Shown: one piece after another, positions 1-6,527 of the stretch
How the letters are laid out: the number at the start of each line of letters is the position of its first letter
Numbering within the stretch: the stretch's first letter is position 1
Assembly: GCA_041752455.1 (NCBI GenBank)
Contig: JBGSWL010000088.1
Span: 1 to 13,367, forward strand
Source of the DNA: JBGSWL01 sp041752455
Lineage (GTDB): Bacteria; Pseudomonadota; Alphaproteobacteria; Rhizobiales; Rhizobiaceae
Direction of reading: 5' to 3'
DNA length: 13,367 nt
Program-made: the position numbers and the translations under genes
The notes under the pieces: generated by a model
Database searches by the model: none
What the model was told of the DNA's origin: nothing
Seen by the model: the letters and a program-made list of their open reading frames with translations, nothing else

Positions 1-1916
1 CCGCCGCCGGACGAGCCGCCACCCGAAAACCCCCCGCCGCCGGAAAAACCGGACGAGGAACGCTCCGGCGCCGGGAGCGATGAAGTCATCGATGAAGACA
101 GATCGCCGGCCAGATTGCCGAGCGTATCGCCGACCCTGCCGGGCGAGAACGGTTCGTTGCCATGGTACCAGCCGGGGCCGTGGTAGGCTGCCGCCGCTGC
201 CGCCCCTGCCGCAACCGCGGTGGCAAGCCACGACTGGAAGGCGCGCGACCAGGGTTTTTCGACGTCGAGCGCCACCGCGTAGGGAAGCAGCGTCTCATAG
301 TGCTGCGGGCTCATCTGCGGCGAGCCGAGCATGTTCATACGGTCGGCTTCCGAAACGGTCAGATACCGCTTGAGGCCGGCAATTTCGGCCGAGCGCTTCT
401 GGCCGAGTTGCGTCGGCGCGCCCATCAGGAAGAAGAACAGCACGTTGACCATCAGGAGCGTCGCCAGCGCCCCGACGACGACCGGGCGCTGGATCAGGTC
501 GGTCGTGGCGGCAATGCCCTGCAAGCCGACATTGGAGAGCAACGCCCCGACGATGAACATCACGAAGACCAGCTGCAATTTGCCGACCAGACTTTTGCCG
601 GCCGATCTAGCCGCCTGGATCAGGATCATGGTCGCGACGCCGCCGACGATCAGGACCGGGATCATGGTCACGATGGTTTCTTCGCCAAGGCCGCCGAAGA
701 TGAGTGTCGCAAGGGCGACTGCCACCGACGCGACAACGCCGAACACGACGGGGCCGATATTGGCCTTGTAGAACACGGAGCGATGTTCGCCTTCCATCGC
801 CGAGCGGAAATCGCTGGCCATGGCTTCGACGGTCTTGCCGTTGGCCTTGTCGACCGTCAGCGTGCCGTCGCGGTTGAGCAGGCGCTGCATCAGCGTGCGT
901 TCGCCGACGGGCAGCGCGCGCAGCGGAACGGGCTTTTCCGTGCGGCGCATGGTCAAGACGCCATCTTCGTTGTCGAGGGTCAGATAGCCCTTGACCGCAA
1001 GGTTGAGCGCGGCAGCCGAAATGGCGCGAAAACCCTGGCCTTGCAGGCCCTTGTGGTGAATGTAGTGGGTCAGCGCGGGCGACACCCCGTCAGGCATCTC
1101 CCAGCGCGGCACCACGACTTCCGAGGGAGGATCGCGGCCGACGCGAACCCAGGAAAAGAACAGGAAGGCAAAGATCGCGCCTAGGCCGGAGACCGAAATC
1201 ACCTCGCCCGCATGATCCTTCAGCCACCACCAGGCCAGCTTGGCATCGTCCGGTTCCGTCACGAAGCCTTTGGGAAACTTGACGCCGACGGTCAGGCCCT
1301 CATAGGGGCCGAGCGGCCTCGTTATTCTGAAACTGGCGGTCGACGGACCGGGACCGGCACTCCCGGTGGCGTTGGTATCGCGGGCGCCGAGACGGCCGGT
1401 GTACCAGACCACATCATCGACAGGGGCACCGCCGGGCAGCCGGATCGTTGCCGTCGCCCGGTTGATCGGGAATTGCCAGGCATTGCCGGTGACATTCCAG
1501 AACACTTCGTCATGGGCTTCGAACTGGCGCAACTGCCGGTCGGTCTCATAGGTGACCACATAAGTGTGGACGCCGCGCGGCAGGAAAACCTCGGCGGAAC
1601 CAAAATAGACCCGCACGGCCCGGCTTGCCCACTCGGTGCGCCAAGGCTCCGGCTGGCCGTTGCGCGTGACGGTCACGACATTGAAATCGACCTGCCGTTC
1701 GCGCCCGCCGCCATCGGTGAAGACCAGCGGAAAATCGCGGAAAATGCCGCGGCGAATATTCAGCCCTTCTGCGTTGACGCGGATGGTTTCGGATACCGTG
1801 AAGCTGCCGTCGGAATTGACCGTCAAGTCACTGTCAAACAGCAGGATGCGTTCTTCGGCGCCCGCGCCAAAGGCCAGCAGCAGCAGCAAACCGAGCGCGG
1901 CAAGAAATCTGTGCAT
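1..1916 (-). CDS. DUF2207 family membrane protein, C-terminus cut by window edge
   Basis: Reading from 1916 leftwards gives 638 codons without a stop; the gene continues past base 1. The start ATG at 1914-1916 follows a GGGG-type ribosome site; an in-frame ATG at 1932-1934 is possible but has a poorer site. Residues 1-20 form a signal peptide ending GAGA before EER. Residues about 25-220 form the exported beta-rich DUF2207 domain, with RRGIFRDFP and DEVFWNVTGNAWQFPI typical of the family. Predicted membrane segments lie near 239-257, 385-409, 414-434, 447-465 and 478-498. The visible tail (about 618-638) is Ser/Gly-rich, as is usual in DUF2207 proteins. The molecular function of the family is not established. 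It lies 69 bases downstream of lemA on the same strand, a recurrent pairing, so the two products probably act together in the envelope. Family call is sure; role is not. Confidence 0.9.
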   Translation of the reverse strand, partial: MHRFLAALGLLLLLAFGAGAEERILLFDSDLTVNSDGSFTVSETIRVNAEGLNIRRGIFRDFPLVFTDGGGRERQVDFNVVTVTRNGQPEPWRTEWASRAVRVYFGSAEVFLPRGVHTYVVTYETDRQLRQFEAHDEVFWNVTGNAWQFPINRATATIRLPGGAPVDDVVWYTGRLGARDTNATGSAGPGPSTASFRITRPLGPYEGLTVGVKFPKGFVTEPDDAKLAWWWLKDHAGEVISVSGLGAIFAFLFFSWVRVGRDPPSEVVVPRWEMPDGVSPALTHYIHHKGLQGQGFRAISAAALNLAVKGYLTLDNEDGVLTMRRTEKPVPLRALPVGERTLMQRLLNRDGTLTVDKANGKTVEAMASDFRSAMEGEHRSVFYKANIGPVVFGVVASVAVALATLIFGGLGEETIVTMIPVLIVGGVATMILIQAARSAGKSLVGKLQLVFVMFIVGALLSNVGLQGIAATTDLIQRPVVVGALATLLMVNVLFFFLMGAPTQLGQKRSAEIAGLKRYLTVSEADRMNMLGSPQMSPQHYETLLPYAVALDVEKPWSRAFQSWLATAVAAGAAAAAAYHGPGWYHGNEPFSPGRVGDTLGNLAGDLSSSMTSSLPAPERSSSGFSGGGGFSGGGSSGG

Positions 1917-1985
1917 GTGTCGACCCCGATGCATGAACCGGCACCGCGTCTCCGCCCGGCGCCGGCGGTGATCCCGTTTCGGGGA

Positions 1986-2555
1986 TTACTGGTTGCCGAA
2001 GGAAATCTGCGGCACGGCGCGGTCGGCGGCGTTTTCCAGTTCAAAGTAGTCCGCCTGGCGAAAGCCGAACGAATTGGCGACGACATTGGACGGAAAGCTC
2101 TCGACCTTGACGTTCAGTTCGCGCGCCGACCCGTTGTAGTAACGGCGCGACATCTGGATCTCGTTTTCGACGGTTTCCAGCGAGCCCTGCAGGGCCTTGA
2201 AATTCTCGTTGGCCTTGAGATCCGGATAGGCCTCGGCCACAGCCATCAGGCGGCCCAGCGCCTGACCGAGCATGCCTTCCGCCATGGCCCTTCCTTGGAT
2301 GTCGCCGGCCGGCACGTTCTGCGCCTGCGTGCGCATTTCCGTGACCCGTTCCAACGTCTCCTTTTCGTGACCGGCGTAGCCTTTCACGGTCTCGACGAGG
2401 TTGGGGATCAGGTCGGCGCGGCGCTTCAGCTGAACATCGATGCCGGACCAGGCTTCCTGGACCATCTGCCGGGCGCGCACGAGGCCGTTGAATATGATCA
2501 CGCCATAGGCGGCAATCGCTAGGATGACGAGCAGTGTGATGAGTGTGCCGGACAT
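1986..2555 (-). CDS. lemA: LemA family protein
   Basis: The product is 189 residues. One N-terminal membrane segment lies at about residues 4-23 (TLITLLVILAIAAYGVIIFN), followed by the helical LemA domain with the family signatures VQEAWSGIDVQLKRRADLIP and NLVETVKGYAGHE, and later RYYNGSARELN. I chose the ATG at 2553-2555 because GGGGGT lies about 8 bases upstream and the membrane segment then starts at once; a longer in-frame ORF to 2615 only adds a hydrophilic stretch. LemA proteins are small membrane-anchored helical bundles with an unsettled biochemical role, named after a Listeria epitope. The gene is 69 bases upstream of the DUF2207 gene and probably co-transcribed with it. Family identity is secure; the name lemA is a family label. 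Confidence 0.95.
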   Translation of the reverse strand: MSGTLITLLVILAIAAYGVIIFNGLVRARQMVQEAWSGIDVQLKRRADLIPNLVETVKGYAGHEKETLERVTEMRTQAQNVPAGDIQGRAMAEGMLGQALGRLMAVAEAYPDLKANENFKALQGSLETVENEIQMSRRYYNGSARELNVKVESFPSNVVANSFGFRQADYFELENAADRAVPQISFGNQ

Positions 2556-2639
2556 GTCGGTTACCCCCGTGGCGGACTTGGGTCCGGGTTTAGCGCCGAA
2601 GTTCCCGCTTGTCATCCGGATTGAAGCGGTACCCGACGC

Positions 2640-2673
2640 AAAAAGGGGGCCGCCCGGCCATCAACCGGGCGGT
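2640..2673 (-). terminator. Intrinsic terminator of the fasciclin gene
   Basis: Bases 2650-2657 (ccgcccgg) and 2665-2672 (ccgggcgg) are a perfect 8-bp inverted repeat with a 7-base loop. On the minus strand the stem is followed by five C and then five T (2644-2640), a classic Rho-independent layout. It starts about 26 bases past the fasciclin stop codon and separates that gene from lemA. Confidence 0.85.
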
Positions 2674-2698
2674 CCTGCCGTCGTCCGAAGCCGGGTGG

Positions 2699-3196
2699 TC
2701 AGTTCGACGGCAGCATCACCTTGTCGATGACATGGATGATGCCATTGTCGGCCCGGACGTCCGCGGCCACCACATTGGCCCCGTCGACAGTGACTGCGCC
2801 GGTATGCGCATCCTTGGTGATTGCCAGCAGGCGGTCTCCGCCGGCCTTGAGCGTGCGGATATGGATGGTGCGGCCCGGCAGCTGGTTGGCGGCCAGTTCG
2901 CGCGGCAAGACGTGGTAGGACAGGATCGCGGCCAGTTGATCCTTGTTCTCCGGCTTCAGCAGATTCTCGACCGTGCCCGCGGGAAGCGCCGCAAAGGCAT
3001 CGTCGGTCGGGGCAAAGACCGTGAGGTTGTTGCCATCGGCTAGGGCACCGGCAAGGCCGGCAGCTTCGGCTGCGGCGAGCAGCGTGTTGAAGGTGCCCGC
3101 ACCCTTGGCGGTTTCAACGATGTTGGCGCCGTGGGCGCTTGCAACGGCGGCGATGGTGACGGCAACGGCTGCACTGAGCATCTTGAGGCTTTTCAT
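2699..3196 (-). CDS. Secreted fasciclin (FAS1) domain protein
   Basis: The product is 165 residues. A signal peptide covers about residues 1-22 (KSL positive end, then AAVAVTIAAVASA) with cleavage near ASA/HG. One FAS1 domain fills the rest: LTVFAPTDDAFAALP is the H1 box, ILSYHVLP the central YH motif, and GIIHVIDKVMLP the C-terminal H2 box. Single-domain bacterial FAS1 proteins are exported and linked to surface adhesion or matrix interaction; no partner can be read here. The start ATG at 3194-3196 follows GGGAGAA. The gene stands alone, with a strong terminator behind it and a divergent DUF1868 gene ahead. Its leader holds a hairpin (3216-3237) and two GTTCAC repeats. Family call is very sure; function is only general. 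Confidence 0.95.
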   Translation of the reverse strand: MKSLKMLSAAVAVTIAAVASAHGANIVETAKGAGTFNTLLAAAEAAGLAGALADGNNLTVFAPTDDAFAALPAGTVENLLKPENKDQLAAILSYHVLPRELAANQLPGRTIHIRTLKAGGDRLLAITKDAHTGAVTVDGANVVAADVRADNGIIHVIDKVMLPSN

Positions 3197-3408
3197 GGCG
3201 TTCTCCCGGATGAGCGGACACGGCCTCGTGCCGGTCCTTGCCAGCCTTTACGTTCACAATTGCGGGCGGTTTGGCCTGCGCTGTTCACATTGTTTTGTTT
3301 GATCCGGAACGGTCGATCATGCGTTTGCCCGAGCTGTCACCGAAAATTCACGCCGGATCCGGCCTTGCACGGCTATGTGGGCTTCATTGAACCGACCGGA
3401 GCAAGACC
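3197..3408. promoter_or_regulatory. Divergent intergenic region, fasciclin / DUF1868
   Basis: This 212-base stretch holds no gene. It must carry the fasciclin promoter (minus) and probably the DUF1868 promoter (plus). Visible elements are a hairpin at 3216-3237 in the fasciclin leader and two GTTCACA copies at 3252-3258 and 3283-3289, 31 bases apart, which read TGTGAAC on the fasciclin strand. A GGAG ribosome site (3397-3400) precedes the DUF1868 ATG. I could not assign confident -35/-10 boxes. Confidence 0.45.
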
Positions 3409-4155
3409 ATGCGCCCACCTGCCCCTTTCGATCTCGATCGTTTTGCCGCCTCGCGAAATGATCGCCCGAACCAGTTTGTCGGCGTGCGCTTCTCGCCCGA
3501 GGGGGTTTTCCTGCCCGAGCCCGGCAATACGGTGGTGCGCCATGTGGTGCCGGGATCGCCGACCGAGCGGGCGCTGGTGGATCTTCGCGCGAGGATGCAA
3601 GCGCTGCCCTGGGCACACAAGTTTGCGTGGACCGATGTCGAAAGCTACCACATGACCGTCTTCAACGGCCTGATCGTGACCGGTCGCGAGCCAGGTCTTT
3701 GGCCGGCCGACATGGCGCTCGACATGGAGATCGCTGCGACAACGCCGCTGATCGACGAGCGGCTCGCCGGTTTCGAAGGGCCGGGCCGCTTCGACATGGC
3801 GATCCATGAAGTGACGCCCTTCGGCCTGACGCTGACTGGGGCGACCGACGCCGACGAGAGGACGGCGCGCAACTGGCGCGACGCGCTGACCGAACCCTTC
3901 GGCTACCGCTCGCCCGGCCATGAGACCTATGCGTTCCACATCACCATGGCTTACATGATCGACTGGCTGCCGGACGACCTGATTGCCGAATACCGCTCGG
4001 CTCTGGCGGAACTGACCGCCGAGATGCGCGAGAAAGTACCCGTGGTCGATCTTGGCCCGCCTGCCTTCTGCAGCTTCACCGACATGAACTGGTTCGAGCC
4101 GGTGCGGGTTTTGCCCGGGAGCGGGGTTGAGCCGGTGGTGGGGAGAAGGGGCTAG
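3409..4155 (+). CDS. DUF1868 protein, 2H phosphoesterase-like
   Basis: The product is 248 residues. Two HxT motifs are visible: H81-M-T83 within SYHMTVFNG and H177-I-T179 within AFHITMAY, about 95 residues apart. This is the signature of the 2H phosphoesterase (LigT-like) fold, whose members act on 2',3'-cyclic phosphates or RNA ends; DUF1868 belongs to that superfamily and its substrate is not known to me. The N-terminal part (NQFVGVRFSPEGVFLPEPGNT) fits the family. No signal peptide or membrane segment is seen, so it is probably cytosolic. The ATG follows GGAG at 3397-3400. The last residues (GVEPVVGRRG) look like a poorly conserved tail. The gene meets glyQ tail to tail; the two stop codons overlap. 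Family call strong; enzymatic activity inferred from intact motifs. Confidence 0.85.
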   Translation: MRPPAPFDLDRFAASRNDRPNQFVGVRFSPEGVFLPEPGNTVVRHVVPGSPTERALVDLRARMQALPWAHKFAWTDVESYHMTVFNGLIVTGREPGLWPADMALDMEIAATTPLIDERLAGFEGPGRFDMAIHEVTPFGLTLTGATDADERTARNWRDALTEPFGYRSPGHETYAFHITMAYMIDWLPDDLIAEYRSALAELTAEMREKVPVVDLGPPAFCSFTDMNWFEPVRVLPGSGVEPVVGRRG

Positions 4156-5093
4156 GCCCCACCCGCTTCCGTCAAGAGAAACGCCTCACCGCAGGCTTTC
4201 GCCAGATTGCGCACACGCAGGATGTAGCTCTGGCGTTCGGTCACCGAAATGACGCCGCGCGCGTCGAGCAGGTTGAAGGCGTGGGACGCCTTGATGCATT
4301 GGTCGTAGGCGGGAAGCACGCATTTGTGCAGGGCGCGGTTTGCATTGTCACCGGGCGCCCCGGCTGCCAGCAATGCCTCGCATTCGCGCTCGGCGTCGTC
4401 GAAGTGGCGCATCAGGATCGAGGTATCGGCAAATTCGAAGTTGTGGCGCGAATACTCCTGCTCGGCTTGCAGGAAGATGTCGCCATAGGTGATCTTCTCG
4501 TCGCCTTCGAGCCCGTTGAAGTTCAGATCGTAGACGTTGTCGACGTTCTGGACATACATGGCGAGGCGCTCGAGGCCGTAAGTCAGTTCGCCGGACACGG
4601 GCGCACATTCGATGCCGCAGACCTGCTGGAAGTAGGTGAACTGCGAGACTTCCATCCCGTCGCACCAGCATTCCCAGCCAAGGCCCCAGGCGCCTAGCGT
4701 CGGGCTTTCCCAATTGTCCTCGACAAAGCGGATGTCATGCAGCAGCGGGTCGATGCCGACCGCGCGCAGCGAGCCGAGGTAAAGGTCCTGCAGGTCCGGC
4801 GGCGATGGCTTCAGGATCACCTGATACTGGTAGTAGTGCTGCAACCGGTTCGGGTTTTCGCCATAGCGCCCGTCCGAAGGACGGCGCGAGGGCTGCACAT
4901 AGGCCGCCTTCCAAGGCTTGGGGCCAAGCGCACGCAATGTTGTTGCCGGATGGAAGGTGCCGGCACCGACCTCCATGTCATAGGGCTGAAGGATGGCGCA
5001 GCCGCGCTCTGCCCAATAGCGGTGCAGCGTCAGGATCAGGCCCTGAAACGAGCGGGTCGGGTCGAGCGGGTCGGTTTTGGTCATCGCATTCAT
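4152..5093 (-). CDS. glyQ: Glycyl-tRNA synthetase alpha subunit
   Basis: The product is 313 residues, the usual length for the alpha chain of bacterial tetrameric (alpha2-beta2) GlyRS, a class II enzyme that charges tRNA-Gly with glycine. Diagnostic stretches are HRYWAERGCAILQPYDMEVG, GTFHPATTLRALGP, AYVQPSRRPSDGRYGENPNR (motif 2 region), LGAWGLGWECWCDGMEVSQF and GELTYGLERLAMY (motif 3 region). The start at 5091-5093 is preferred; an in-frame ATG three codons later (5082-5084) is possible, and GGAT 10 bases upstream slightly favours the first. The enzyme needs the beta subunit GlyS, which is not next to it: the downstream neighbour is convergent. So glyS must lie elsewhere and be expressed separately. 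Identification is essentially certain. Confidence 0.98.
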   Translation of the reverse strand: MNAMTKTDPLDPTRSFQGLILTLHRYWAERGCAILQPYDMEVGAGTFHPATTLRALGPKPWKAAYVQPSRRPSDGRYGENPNRLQHYYQYQVILKPSPPDLQDLYLGSLRAVGIDPLLHDIRFVEDNWESPTLGAWGLGWECWCDGMEVSQFTYFQQVCGIECAPVSGELTYGLERLAMYVQNVDNVYDLNFNGLEGDEKITYGDIFLQAEQEYSRHNFEFADTSILMRHFDDAERECEALLAAGAPGDNANRALHKCVLPAYDQCIKASHAFNLLDARGVISVTERQSYILRVRNLAKACGEAFLLTEAGGA

Positions 5094-5122
5094 GGATCAG
5101 ATCCGGCTTTGATATGCGTCGG

Positions 5123-5151
5123 GATTTGCACGGGGCTGCATGGCGGTCAAG
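5123..5151 (-). promoter_or_regulatory. Possible glyQ promoter
   Basis: On the minus strand CTTGAC (5151-5146), the favoured rhizobial -35 box, is followed after 17 bases by CAAATC (5128-5123), a weak -10. It would leave a leader of about 25 bases before the glyQ ATG. The -35 is good and the -10 poor, so this is only a candidate. Confidence 0.3.
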
Positions 5152-5273
5152 CGCCACGGCATGTGCAGCCTTGTGTCCGAGCGCACAGTTGGCCGGTGAA
5201 GTTCGTGAGACAACGGTTCCATCGAAGCGATGCGGATCAACCGGCACCGCAACAACCCAAAAGGACCCCGATC

Positions 5274-5645
5274 ATGAAAACCATTCTTTCCTCAACTCTT
5301 CGCCTGATGACCGTCGCCATGGTCATTGTTCCGACACTGACCGTTGCGGTGATTGCAACGGACGCCATGACCAGCGAAGCCCATGCCCAGCAGATTGGTG
5401 GCGATGGCGGCCGCCGCGGTCGCGACGATGGCGGCGACAACGACGGTGACGAATCCCGGCGCAATCCGAACTATCCGTGTGGCACCATAACCGCAGCCGC
5501 CGTCGATTGCGTCGACAAGGTCGAAGCCGAGCCCTGCGAATGCCGGGTTGTCACCCGCAACGGCATGTCGTTCCGCGATTGCTACATCACGCTGACCAGC
5601 GGTGTGGTGAAGTACTGCAACCGCCCCGCCAATTCCGTCAACTGA
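5274..5645 (+). CDS. Small secreted Cys-rich protein, unknown family
   Basis: The product is 123 residues and I do not recognise the family. A Sec signal peptide spans about residues 1-38 (long hydrophobic run LMTVAMVIVPTLTVAVIA, cleavage after AHA before QQ). Next comes a low-complexity linker of Gly, Asp and Arg (about 41-62), then a compact C-terminal part with six cysteines (PC, DC, CEC, DC, YC), an even number that would suit three disulfides in the periplasm or outside the cell. I placed the start at ATG 5274-5276 because AAGGA lies about 8 bases upstream and the signal peptide begins there; the reading frame is open much further upstream but only across glyQ antisense. A strong terminator follows, so it is a single-gene unit. 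Real gene likely; function unknown. Confidence 0.75.
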   Translation: MKTILSSTLRLMTVAMVIVPTLTVAVIATDAMTSEAHAQQIGGDGGRRGRDDGGDNDGDESRRNPNYPCGTITAAAVDCVDKVEAEPCECRVVTRNGMSFRDCYITLTSGVVKYCNRPANSVN

Positions 5646-5684
5646 GGTTGGCCATCACCAATCCGTTCCGGCTGGGGCGGACCG

Positions 5685-5726
5685 GGCCGGCGCGTTTTCC
5701 GCAACGGGAGACGTGCCGGCCTTTTT
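5685..5726 (+). terminator. Intrinsic terminator after the small secreted protein gene
   Basis: Bases 5685-5694 (ggccggcgcg) pair with 5712-5721 (cgtgccggcc) in a 10-bp stem with one G-U pair and a 17-base loop, followed directly by TTTTT at 5722-5726. It lies 39 bases after the stop codon and supports the upstream gene as a real transcription unit. Confidence 0.85.
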
Positions 5727-5952
5727 CCTGTTTCGGAACACATCCGACACAAGGCCCGCAAGGCTGTTGCATTTCGCTAACCATGCACGCTGGCAGCGCT
5801 TCCTTAACCCCGTTCCTTAGCGCTCTCTCATCGGCTGCCGGCTAATCTGCAGGGCGTCACGGCGAGCCATAATCGCCGGACGAACAGGGATTATCGGGAG
5901 ACAGACGGACACCAAGTCCGCGGCTCTCGGGACACAACAGACGAGGCGTCAA
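5727..5952. promoter_or_regulatory. Intergenic region and leader upstream of the DUF6101 gene
   Basis: Together with the terminator before it this makes a gene-free stretch of 307 bases (5646-5952). It contains the 30-bp repeat element at 5795-5824, a 6-bp inverted pair ATAATC/GATTAT around 5871-5896, and a small ggac/gtcc hairpin near 5908-5920. GAGG about 8 bases before the ATG of the DUF6101 gene is its ribosome site. No convincing sigma-70 box pair was found. Confidence 0.4.
5795..5824. repeat. Compact direct-plus-inverted repeat element
   Basis: The element reads AGCGC-TTCCTTA-ACCCCG-TTCCTTA-GCGCT. Two identical TTCCTTA copies (5800-5806 and 5813-5819) sit 13 bases apart and are flanked by AGCGCT at both ends (5795-5800 and 5819-5824), a self-complementary hexamer. 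It lies about 130 bases upstream of the DUF6101 start, where a regulator site would be expected. Whether it is bound by a protein is unknown. Confidence 0.5.
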
Positions 5953-6522
5953 ATGGTTTTGCGTGTGCAGCCGGTCTGGGCGGGGCAAGAATTTCGCCTC
6001 GACCCGACCCGTCTTCCCCAGCAGGTTTCCTATGCTCCGCGCGACAGCGCCAACACGGTGACAATCACCGTGGGCAAGAATGGCGCGACGATGAAGCGTC
6101 ATCTGGAGATGAGCGGTCTTCCCCTCAATATCGCTCTGCCGTCGCGCGCCTTTCGCGGTGTTGCGGCCCGCGCAATGGAACTCGGGCCGGATACGGCCAT
6201 GGTGACACTTGAACTCCTGCACGAGGACGAGGCGCTTTGCGTGCCGCTGCGTGTCGGTCATGACCTCGCAGCGATTGCCCGCGATTGGCAATTGTGGGCG
6301 GAAATCCTGAAGCTGCCGATGATGATCGTCGATGCCGACGGCATTGCCCGTGATCTCGATGACAGCGCGCGCACGGTGATTGCCGGCAAGAGCCACGAGC
6401 GCCGCCACAATGCGTTCTTTGCGCAGCGGCGTCCGCGTTTTCTTGCGCGCCGACGCCTCGGTCACCTGGGTTGCCGGCTGGTGGTCGAGGGTGTCGAGAT
6501 CATCGCCCGCGACGAACGCTGA
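5953..6522 (+). CDS. DUF6101 family protein
   Basis: The product is 189 residues. It opens with RLDPTRLPQQVSYAPRDSAN and contains PLNIALPSRAFRGVAARAM and ALCVPLRVGHDLAAIARDWQLW, a pattern I associate with the short DUF6101 proteins of Rhizobiales; no function is known for that family. There is no signal peptide or clear membrane segment, so it is probably cytosolic. The C-terminus is basic (SHERRHNAFFAQRRPRFLAR), which could contact nucleic acid or membrane, but that is speculation. The ATG follows GAGG at about 8 bases. It meets ubiA tail to tail with only 5 bases between stop codons. That it is a real gene is well supported by coding character and position; the family label rests on memory and is moderately sure. 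Confidence 0.75.
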   Translation: MVLRVQPVWAGQEFRLDPTRLPQQVSYAPRDSANTVTITVGKNGATMKRHLEMSGLPLNIALPSRAFRGVAARAMELGPDTAMVTLELLHEDEALCVPLRVGHDLAAIARDWQLWAEILKLPMMIVDADGIARDLDDSARTVIAGKSHERRHNAFFAQRRPRFLARRRLGHLGCRLVVEGVEIIARDER

Positions 6523-6527
6523 AGCGC

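Noticed and set aside
1..60. Dense CCGCCGCC/GGAAAA repetitive stretch at the left edge
   Set aside because: It encodes the Gly/Ser-rich C-terminal tail typical of DUF2207 proteins, not a separate repeat element.
162..2522. Long plus-strand open frames (340 and 436 codons) opposite the DUF2207 and lemA genes
   Set aside because: They are antisense shadows from GC-rich codon use: rich in Arg, His, Gln and Asp with no family pattern, while the minus strand encodes clear DUF2207 and LemA proteins.
5803..5819. CtrA-type TTAA-N7-TTAA box before the DUF6101 gene
   Set aside because: The second half-site is CTTA and the spacing is wrong, so it does not meet the consensus.
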